Positions 41,840 through 48,978 of a stretch of 64,000 nucleotides of DNA are shown one piece after another. This DNA is from Clostridia bacterium (GTDB lineage Bacteria > Bacillota > Clostridia > Oscillospirales > Acutalibacteraceae): the NCBI GenBank assembly GCA_017937865.1, contig JAGBCU010000047.1, forward strand, positions 1-64,000. The letters are read 5' to 3'. Made by a program: the position numbers and the translations under genes. The stretch's first letter is position 1, and each line of letters opens with the position of its first letter. The notes beneath the pieces are model-generated. The model worked only from the letters and a program-made list of their open reading frames with translations. It had not been told where the DNA came from and did not search any database.

Positions 41840-44131
41840 TCAAAGCTTATTTCTTTGAATTTTGCCACTTGTTGTCTTGGGCAATTCATCTCTGAAAACA
41901 ACAATTCGGGGATATTTATAAGGAGCAGTTTTCTCCTTAACGTAATTCTGGATTTCCTTTTTAAGCTCGTCTGTGCCCTCTTTACCGGGAACAAGAACGA
42001 TGCTTGCTTTAACAACCTGACCTCTAACCTCATCGGGTGCAGCAGAAACGCCACATTCGAGAACGTAAGGAAGCTCCATAATAACGCTTTCAATTTCAAA
42101 CGGTCCTATACGGTAGCCTGATGACTTGATAACGTCATCAACTCTACCGACGTACCAATAGAAGCCGTCTTCATCCATCCAGGCAACGTCACCTGTATGG
42201 TAGTAACCGTCGTGCCAAACCTCGTCTGTTTTTTCCTGGTCGTTGTAATAACCCGTAAACAAGCCGCAAGGAGCGCCGTCTTTAACGTTAACTACGATTT
42301 CGCCGTTTTCACCAACGTTTACTTTGTTGCCGTCGGAATCAAGAAGGCAAACGTCGTAAATAGGTGCAGGCTTACCCATTGAACCGATTTTATGAGAAGC
42401 ACCTGTCATATTACCGATAATCATTGTGCTTTCGGTCTGACCGAAGCCCTCAAGAATCTGAAGACCCGTTGCTTTTTCAAACTGACGGTAAACCTCGGGG
42501 TTAAGAGCCTCACCTGCTGTTGTCATATGCTTTACAGATGAGAAATCGTATTTTGAAATATCCTGCTTAATCATCATTCTGAGCATTGTGGGAGGTGCGC
42601 AGAAGGTTGTTATCTTGTATTTCGCAAACATAGGAAGAATGTCTGCCGCATCAAAACGGTCAAAGTCATAAACAAATATTGCACCCTCGCAAAGCCATTG
42701 ACCGTAAAGCTTACCCCACATTGCCTTTGCCCAACCCGTATCGGAAATTGTGAAATGAAGTCCGTCGGGATCAACGTTGTGCCAATACTTTGCAGTATGG
42801 AAATGACCGAGAGCATAGGTGTAGTTGTGGGCTGCGATTTTGGGATAACCTGTAGTACCAGAGGTAAAGAACATAAGCATAAGGTCCTTGCCTCCGGGAG
42901 CATCAGCAGTTCTTTCGTAGTGTGAACTGAAAAGAACGCTTTCCTCGTCAAAATCACGCCAACCGTCTAACTTACCGCCAACCGAAATCTTAATTTCAAG
43001 CTCAGGGCTTTTAGCTGCCGCTAAATCAACCTGATTTGCGGTATCGCCGTCTGTTGTGCAAAGAATGGCTTTAACACCTGCAGCCTGGAAACGGTATTCA
43101 AGGTCATGCTCCTGAAGCTGATTAGGTGCGGGAATTGCAATAGCACCTAACTTATTAAGACCTAAAATAGCGGGCCAATATTGATAGTGACGCTTAAGGA
43201 TAAGCATTACCCTATCGCCTTTTTTGATACCTAAGGACTTGAAGTAGTTTGCAGCCTGTGCTGATTTTCTCTTCATATCCTTAAAGGTAAATTTGCGCTC
43301 TGTTTTATCCTTTGAAATATGAAGCATTGCAAGCTTATCGGGCTCTCTGTCAGCAAGAGCATCAATAAGGTCAAATGCAAAGTTGAAATTTTCTGTATTC
43401 TTAAACTTAATTGAAGTAGGTGTGCCGTTTTCATTTTCTTCAACGTCAATGAATTTTCTGTAAATACGGTCTTTTGTATCTTTAACAACCGCATTTGTTT
43501 CTTTGATTGCTTTCTCTTGACGCTGTAATTCGGGAATAGGCTCACCTGTAGGGTTAAGGACAATAGCATAGAAGGTACAGTCACCGCCCTCAACGGCAAT
43601 CATACCGTGAGGAGTTGAGCTGTTGTAGTAAATACTGTCACCGGGTCCGAGAATTTCAGAGTGTTCACCAACCTGAACCTTAAGCTTACCCTCGATAACA
43701 ATATCAAGCTCCTGCCCTGCATGAGTTGTAAGCTCAATATCCTTTGTTTGATTTTCTTCGCTGTATGTACTATGAACAAAAAGAGGCTCTGCAATTTTAT
43801 TTTTAAAAGCTGCGGCGAGGTTATAGTAAGTCATACCGTGGGCTTTTTCAATTTTTTGACCTTTACCGGCTTTTGTATAGACATAGTTTGAAAGCTTGGG
43901 GCTATGACCCTCAATAATACTTGTAACATCAACATTAAAGGCTAACGCACAGCGATAAATGAATGCAAAGTTAAGGTCACTTTCGCCATTTTCACAAGCA
44001 AGATATTCACTTTCTGAAACATCAGTCTTTTGAGCCATTTCAGCGATTGAAAGGCCTTCAATTTCACGAAGCTCTTTAATTCTGCCTGCCATTTCCTTGA
44101 TTTTAAAATCAAGCCCTGTAATTTTTTCCAT
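41840..44131 (-). CDS. XRE-cupin-acyl-CoA synthetase fusion, copy 1
   Basis: A 763-residue three-part protein. Residues 17-75 form an XRE helix-turn-helix (LREIEGLSIAEMAQKTDVSE), and 115-195 a cupin (TTHAGQELDIVIEG, PGDSIYYNSSTPHG). From about 250 on it is an AMP-binding CoA synthetase with FFTSGTTGYPK, GFGQTE, YHTGDVAWMDEDG and the catalytic Lys in TTSGKIQRNKL. The N-terminal part alone equals an XRE-cupin regulator, so the protein may sense its acid substrate or bind DNA while acting as a ligase. AGGAGG precedes ATG 44131. It is T-box controlled and lies upstream of the VOR/ilvE genes. Confidence 0.9.
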   Translation of the reverse strand: MEKITGLDFKIKEMAGRIKELREIEGLSIAEMAQKTDVSESEYLACENGESDLNFAFIYRCALAFNVDVTSIIEGHSPKLSNYVYTKAGKGQKIEKAHGMTYYNLAAAFKNKIAEPLFVHSTYSEENQTKDIELTTHAGQELDIVIEGKLKVQVGEHSEILGPGDSIYYNSSTPHGMIAVEGGDCTFYAIVLNPTGEPIPELQRQEKAIKETNAVVKDTKDRIYRKFIDVEENENGTPTSIKFKNTENFNFAFDLIDALADREPDKLAMLHISKDKTERKFTFKDMKRKSAQAANYFKSLGIKKGDRVMLILKRHYQYWPAILGLNKLGAIAIPAPNQLQEHDLEYRFQAAGVKAILCTTDGDTANQVDLAAAKSPELEIKISVGGKLDGWRDFDEESVLFSSHYERTADAPGGKDLMLMFFTSGTTGYPKIAAHNYTYALGHFHTAKYWHNVDPDGLHFTISDTGWAKAMWGKLYGQWLCEGAIFVYDFDRFDAADILPMFAKYKITTFCAPPTMLRMMIKQDISKYDFSSVKHMTTAGEALNPEVYRQFEKATGLQILEGFGQTESTMIIGNMTGASHKIGSMGKPAPIYDVCLLDSDGNKVNVGENGEIVVNVKDGAPCGLFTGYYNDQEKTDEVWHDGYYHTGDVAWMDEDGFYWYVGRVDDVIKSSGYRIGPFEIESVIMELPYVLECGVSAAPDEVRGQVVKASIVLVPGKEGTDELKKEIQNYVKEKTAPYKYPRIVVFRDELPKTTSGKIQRNKL

Positions 44132-44173
44132 TGATACGTCCTCCTATAACTTTCGGGACATTTAAAATATAAA

Positions 44174-44452
44174 AACCCGTCCCAAAGATAATCTTTGAGA
44201 CGAGCTAAAATTACTTTTAAACCCGCGGTACCACTCAAATTGCAGTTGTTAAACTGCCACTCTCAAGGTCAGACAACCTCTATGCATTTACGCAGCAATC
44301 ACGGAGAGGTTCTACTAAGCGAAATGCCTTTCTTCCTCCCGGCTCAGAAACTACAAACATCAGAAACTCTAACCTATGGCTTGCACCAACCGCCACTTCT
44401 CTGCAAGGAGAATTTACTGCATCCTTTTCTTCAACGCCTTTTTATTCAATTC
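44174..44452 (-). promoter_or_regulatory. T-box riboswitch upstream of synthetase copy 1
   Basis: On the minus strand GAGTGGTACCGCGGG (near 44222-44237) is the T-box bulge sequence that pairs with the tRNA acceptor end. The stem I distal element GGTTGGTGCAAGCC and an AGAGAA motif precede it, and a terminator (CGTCTCAAAGATT with the pairing arm, then T5; 44175-44206) follows. Uncharged tRNA should favour the antiterminator. The specifier codon is ambiguous: GTT (Val) or the overlapping TTT (Phe). Confidence 0.93.
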
Positions 44453-44458
44453 TTAAGA

Positions 44459-44487
44459 AGAATACCACATATGCCTCAAAAAGTCAA
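44459..44487 (-). promoter_or_regulatory. Promoter of T-box transcript 1
   Basis: TTGACT (complement of 44482-44487), 17-nt spacer, TATTCT (complement of 44459-44464), just upstream of stem I of the T-box. Confidence 0.75.
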
Positions 44488-44530
44488 TAGAAGTTACAAT
44501 ATTTTTTAAAATATTAATATGGTATATATA

Positions 44531-46804
44531 TTAAAGCTTATTTCTGATGATTTTACCGCTGATAGTCTTGGGAAGTTCATCTCTGAAAACAACAATTCTC
44601 GGGTATTTATAAGGTGCTGTATTTTCTTTAACGTACTGCTGAATTTCCTTTTTAAGCTCTTCAGTAGGCTCTGTCCCCTTAGTAAGAACAATACTTGCTT
44701 TAACAACCTGACCTCTTACCTCGTCGGGTGCGGCAGAAACACCGCATTCAAGAACGTAAGGAAGCTCCATAATAACGTTTTCAATCTCAAACGGTCCTAT
44801 ACGGTAGCCTGATGACTTGATAACGTCATCAACACGGCCAACGTACCATAAATAGCCGTCTTCATCTCGCCAAGCGGTATCACCTGTATGATAAAGACCG
44901 TCGTGGTAAACCTCTTTAGTTGCATCCTCGTTGTTATAATAACCAAGGAAGAGTCCGCAAGGAACAGATGAATCTGTATGGATAACGATTTCACCTGTTT
45001 CACCGTCTGCAACGGGTTTTCCGTCAGCATCAACAACATCAACGTCATAAAGAGGTGTGGGTTTACCCATAGCACCAATCTTAATATCCGTACCGTTAAG
45101 AGTGGCGATAGAAAGAGTTGTTTCCGTCTGACCGAAGCCTTCGTGAATTCTTAAGCCGGTAGATAATTCAAACTGCTTGAATACTTCAGGATTAAGAGCT
45201 TCACCTGCTGTTGTTGCGTGTTGGATAGAAGACAAATCATACTGTGAAATATCCTGCTTTATAAGCATTCTGTACATTGTGGGAGGTGCACAGAACGTAG
45301 TGATATTATACTTTGCAAACATGGGGAGAATTTTAGATGCATCGAATCTTTCGAAATCGTAAACGAATACTGCACCCTCACAAAGCCACTGACCGTAAAG
45401 CTTACCCCAAAGAGCTTTACCCCAACCGGTTTCAGAAATTGTAAAGTGAATACCGTCACGCTGAACACAATGCCAATATTTAGCGGTGATAAAGTGTCCT
45501 AAAGGATACTTATGAGAATGTGTTGCAATTTTCGGATAGCCCGTTGTACCTGAGGTAAAGAGCATAAGCATCGGGTCGTCTCCGCAAGCAGAATCTTCAT
45601 CACGAACAAAGCGGCGGCTGAAAAGGCCGTATTCTTCATCGAAGCAATGCCAACCCTCTTTTTTGCCGTTTGCAACGATTTTTGTTACAAGCTGAGGACA
45701 GGTTTTCTGAGCTTCGTCGATATAATCAGTTGCGCTACCGTCTGCAGTAGCAACAATAGCTGTAACACCCGCTGCATTAAAGCGGTATTCATAATCGTGA
45801 ACAACAAGCTGATTTGTTGCAGGGATTGCAATTGCACCTAATTTATGAAGACCGAGAATTGCAAGCCAGAACTGATAGTTTCTCTTGAGAACAAGAAGAA
45901 CTCTGTCACCTTTCTTGATGCCTAAAGATTTAAAGTAGTTAGCAGCCTGAGAAGATGCTTCTTTTAAATCCTTAAAGGTAAATCTTCTTTCTGTAAGGTC
46001 ATCAGAAATATGAAGCATAGCAAGCTTTTCGGGATACTGTCTGCCGAGTTCATCAACAATATCAAAAGCAAAGTTGAATTTATCTTCATTTTCAAATTTA
46101 ATACTATTACAAACACCGTTTTCATCAACGGTTGTTTTAATGAATTTATCGCAAACAAGAGGTACGTCTGTAAAGGTTTTTCCCGCTTTAACGGTATTCA
46201 TATTAGTCTGGGCAACCTTTTCATCCTCAGCCATAACCATAGCTAAGAAAAGGCAATCCTCACCGTCAACGGCGATCATACCGTGAGGAGTCGAGCTCTT
46301 GTAGAAGATGCTATCGCCCTCGTGAAGAATTTCAGTATGCTCACCAACCTGAACCTTAAGAGCACCTTTGATAACGAGGTCAAACTCCTGACCTGAGTGA
46401 GTTGTAAGCTCAATAGGCTTTGACTGGAGCTCACTTGAATACTCATATTTAACCCAATAGGGATTTGCAAGCTTATTTTTAAAATGAGGAGCAAGGTTTT
46501 GAATAAGAATACCTTCTTCGTTTGCAGTAATCTGACCTTTTCCTCTACGGGTAACGGTGTAAGCAGAAAGCTTCGCACTCTGGCCTTCAAGAAGGTCTGT
46601 AAGTTCAACACCGAATGCCAATGCACATTTATGGATAAATGAGAAAGGCATATCCTCTTTTCCCTCTTCAAAGGTTTTGTACTCTTCAAGGGAAACCTCT
46701 GTTCTTTCTGCCATTTCTTCGGCAGACAAGCCGTAAATGTCACGAAGCTCGGATATACGCTTCGCAACCTCTGCGAGTTTGTTTGTTGATGATTTGTTTA
46801 ACAT
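44531..46804 (-). CDS. XRE-cupin-acyl-CoA synthetase fusion, copy 2
   Basis: A 757-residue paralogue of the next gene with the same order: helix-turn-helix (RISELRDIYGLSAEEMAERT), cupin (TTHSGQEFDLVIKG, EGDSIFYKSSTPHG), then AMP-binding domain (LFTSGTTGYPK, GFGQTE, YHTGDTAWRDEDG, ISGKIIRNKL). Both halves of the active site look intact. Sequence differs throughout, so the pair is an old duplication and likely handles different acids. GAAGGA precedes ATG 46804. It has its own T-box and ends upstream of the promoter of copy 1. Confidence 0.9.
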   Translation of the reverse strand: MLNKSSTNKLAEVAKRISELRDIYGLSAEEMAERTEVSLEEYKTFEEGKEDMPFSFIHKCALAFGVELTDLLEGQSAKLSAYTVTRRGKGQITANEEGILIQNLAPHFKNKLANPYWVKYEYSSELQSKPIELTTHSGQEFDLVIKGALKVQVGEHTEILHEGDSIFYKSSTPHGMIAVDGEDCLFLAMVMAEDEKVAQTNMNTVKAGKTFTDVPLVCDKFIKTTVDENGVCNSIKFENEDKFNFAFDIVDELGRQYPEKLAMLHISDDLTERRFTFKDLKEASSQAANYFKSLGIKKGDRVLLVLKRNYQFWLAILGLHKLGAIAIPATNQLVVHDYEYRFNAAGVTAIVATADGSATDYIDEAQKTCPQLVTKIVANGKKEGWHCFDEEYGLFSRRFVRDEDSACGDDPMLMLFTSGTTGYPKIATHSHKYPLGHFITAKYWHCVQRDGIHFTISETGWGKALWGKLYGQWLCEGAVFVYDFERFDASKILPMFAKYNITTFCAPPTMYRMLIKQDISQYDLSSIQHATTAGEALNPEVFKQFELSTGLRIHEGFGQTETTLSIATLNGTDIKIGAMGKPTPLYDVDVVDADGKPVADGETGEIVIHTDSSVPCGLFLGYYNNEDATKEVYHDGLYHTGDTAWRDEDGYLWYVGRVDDVIKSSGYRIGPFEIENVIMELPYVLECGVSAAPDEVRGQVVKASIVLTKGTEPTEELKKEIQQYVKENTAPYKYPRIVVFRDELPKTISGKIIRNKL

Positions 46805-46848
46805 AGTTTATTCCTTCTTTCTAAAAGAATAATCAAAAACTCACAAAT

Positions 46849-47135
46849 AAAAAAAAGCCCCAAACAAAACTTATGTTTTGTTTGAGACGAATATAATATC
46901 CGCGGTACCACTCAAATTGCAATATTAAAATTGCCACTTTAGGAGTCAATCAACCCCGTTGCACTAACGCAGCATTCTCGGAAAGCGTCTACTTGATAAA
47001 ATCTTTCGGACTCTCAGCTCAGAAGGGATAGGTTTTGAAAACACGAACTATCGGCTCACAGCAACCGCCGACTCTCTGTAAGTTGTAATTTTCAACCGTC
47101 TTCGTCACAGCTTTTATTTGTGATATTTTTAATTT
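46849..47135 (-). promoter_or_regulatory. T-box riboswitch upstream of synthetase copy 2
   Basis: GAGTGGTACCGCGGA (near 46899-46913 on the minus strand), stem I element GGTTGCTGTGAGCC with AGAGAG before it, and a terminator CAAACAAAAC/GTTTTGTTTG (46861-46884) followed by T-rich sequence. The specifier region reads CGTGTTTTCAAAA; GTT (Val) and TTC (Phe, followed by A) are both possible. Confidence 0.93.
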
Positions 47136-47140
47136 TCTAA

Positions 47141-47169
47141 AGATTATCACACCCCACAAAAGATGTCAA
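47141..47169 (-). promoter_or_regulatory. Promoter of T-box transcript 2
   Basis: TTGACA (complement of 47164-47169), 17-nt spacer, TAATCT (complement of 47141-47146). It is back-to-back with the plus-strand promoter at 47222-47250. Confidence 0.8.
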
Positions 47170-47221
47170 GAGTTTTTTAAAAATTTTTTCAAATTTTTTT
47201 AGACTAAAATCCAAAAAACTG

Positions 47222-47250
47222 TTGACAATCTTTCTGAAAGGTGATATCAT
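47222..47250 (+). promoter_or_regulatory. Promoter of T-box transcript 3
   Basis: TTGACA 47222-47227, 17-nt spacer, TATCAT 47245-47250. Confidence 0.8.
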
Positions 47251-47256
47251 TTCTCA

Positions 47257-47546
47257 CATATTTCATATTATTAAATGCGATGAAGGAATTACGTGCTTTT
47301 GGTTTGACGTTTCAGAGAGTTGACGGTAGGTGCAAGTCAATGCGTTGCAAAAGTTCGGTCTCGTTCCGGAGCAGAGCTCCCCAACCGACTGTTCGTGTAA
47401 GGAGCTACGGATGCCCCGTTACCATGGCTACAGACTTTATAACGAGTCTTAATGAGTGACTGCTTTTTGCAGTAACCGGGGTGGTACCGCGGATTTAGTA
47501 ATTCGTCCCTGAGGTCAATAGTATTTTGACCTCAGGTTTTTTATTT
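47257..47546 (+). promoter_or_regulatory. T-box riboswitch upstream of the LeuA-like operon
   Basis: The stem I start GCGATGAAGGA, AGAGAG, the distal GGTAGGTGCAAG, the T-box GGGTGGTACCGCGGA (47478-47492) and a terminator CCTGAGGTCAA/TTGACCTCAGG plus T6 (47508-47542) are all present. The presumed specifier loop reads TTCGGTCTCG, offering GTC (Val), TTC (Phe) or CTC (Leu). A frame of 72 codons that crosses this element is not a gene. Confidence 0.95.
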
Positions 47547-47588
47547 GCATTTATATTACATTAATATATTACTGAAAGGATGAGAGAC

Positions 47589-48977
47589 ATGAAAAAAATT
47601 ATTATTTCAGACATCACACTTAAAAAGATTTCAGAGGACAGAGCAGTTTCCTTACTATTCCGTGAAAAGTCAGCTATTGCAAATTGTGCTGATGCAATTG
47701 GTGCAGATGTAATTGAAATTCCTGCAGTAAAATCACCTCGTGAAGATAAAATCATTTATAAAACTATCGCACAGAATATCCAAAACGCTATTTTTGCCAT
47801 CCCCGTTGGTTTTAACACTGACGACGTTGCTACTGCTTGGGATTGCATTAAAGATGCAAAAGCACCTCGTCTTCAGGTAGAGCTTCCCGTATCTACTATA
47901 CAGATGGAATATACATATCACGTAAAACAGGCAAAAATGCTTGAAAAAATCGCAGAGCTTATAAAAGCAGCTAAGGCTTTATGCTCCGACGTTGAGTTTT
48001 CAGCACTTGATGCTACAAGAGCTGATGAGTATTTCATTATCTCTGCAGTTAAAGAAGCTGAAAACTGCGGTGCAAGTATGATTACACTTTGCGATGATGC
48101 AGGCGCTTCAACTCCCGAAGATATTGCAAAATTAGTTTCAACAGTAAAAGAAGCAGTAAGCATCCCCGTTTTCGTGCAGGTTTCAGACAGAATAAATATG
48201 GCAGTTGCATCTGCATTTTCAGCTATTAAATGCGGTGCAGACGGTCTTAAATGTGCAATGGTTGGTAAAAATGCACTTCTCACCGGTGAAATCTCCGATG
48301 CCATCAACATTTGCGGTGCTCAGATTGATGCAGAAATCAAGCTTAATAACACAAAAATTCACGCAAGCATTGACGATATGCTGTCAAGCATCAACCACGA
48401 TGCATACGAAAGCGGAAAAACAATAAGCGATGGTAAGAAAATTCTTATTGATGCTGATTCAACAGTTGTTCAGGTTGCTCAGGCTGCTGCAGTATTAGGA
48501 TACGAGCTTTCGGATTCCGACGTTGGTAACGTATATAAGGTAATTAAGCAGATATGCGACAAGAAGGGTGCTGTAGGCTACAAGGAATTTGAAGCAATTA
48601 TTGCAAGCTCTGCTATGCAGGCTCCTTCAACCTACCATTTTGAAACATATACAACTACAAGCAGTAATATGTCTGCTTCAATGTCACAGGTTACTTTAAA
48701 ATGCAACGATGAAATCATTTGCGGTGTAAGTAACGGTGACGGTCCTATCGACTCCGTTTTCCGTGCAATTGAGCAGTGCATTGGTCATCACTACGAGCTT
48801 GACGATTATCAGGTACAGTCAGTTACAGAGGGTAAAGAAGCTCTCGGCTCTGCACTCGTAAGACTTCGTAATAACGGAAAGCTTTATTCAGGTAACGGCA
48901 CCTCAACCGATATCGTTGCCGCAAGTATCAGAGCATATATTAATGCATTAAACAAAATCGTATTTGAGGAGGCTTAA
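47589..48977 (+). CDS. LeuA-like protein lacking catalytic metal motifs
   Basis: A 462-residue protein with the domain order of 2-isopropylmalate synthase: TIM barrel (1-270), linker, and C-terminal LeuA-type allosteric domain (from about 345). VEFSALDATRAD matches the family block. However, the RDGEQ segment after DxTL is replaced (DITLKKISED, residues 8-17), and the HxHND metal motif is replaced by VQVSD (196-200). It therefore probably cannot make isopropylmalate and may be a sensor, scaffold or altered enzyme. ATG 47589 is eight bases from GAAAGGA. T-box controlled and cotranscribed with the next gene. Confidence 0.75.
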   Translation: MKKIIISDITLKKISEDRAVSLLFREKSAIANCADAIGADVIEIPAVKSPREDKIIYKTIAQNIQNAIFAIPVGFNTDDVATAWDCIKDAKAPRLQVELPVSTIQMEYTYHVKQAKMLEKIAELIKAAKALCSDVEFSALDATRADEYFIISAVKEAENCGASMITLCDDAGASTPEDIAKLVSTVKEAVSIPVFVQVSDRINMAVASAFSAIKCGADGLKCAMVGKNALLTGEISDAINICGAQIDAEIKLNNTKIHASIDDMLSSINHDAYESGKTISDGKKILIDADSTVVQVAQAAAVLGYELSDSDVGNVYKVIKQICDKKGAVGYKEFEAIIASSAMQAPSTYHFETYTTTSSNMSASMSQVTLKCNDEIICGVSNGDGPIDSVFRAIEQCIGHHYELDDYQVQSVTEGKEALGSALVRLRNNGKLYSGNGTSTDIVAASIRAYINALNKIVFEEA

Positions 48978-48978
48978 T

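Noticed and set aside
47241..47459. Open frame of 72 codons upstream of the LeuA-like gene
   Set aside because: It lies across the stem I and T-box elements of a riboswitch and has no family likeness.
47589..48977. Ordinary 2-isopropylmalate synthase (leuA)
   Set aside because: The RDG and HxHND metal motifs are missing, so the gene symbol was not given.
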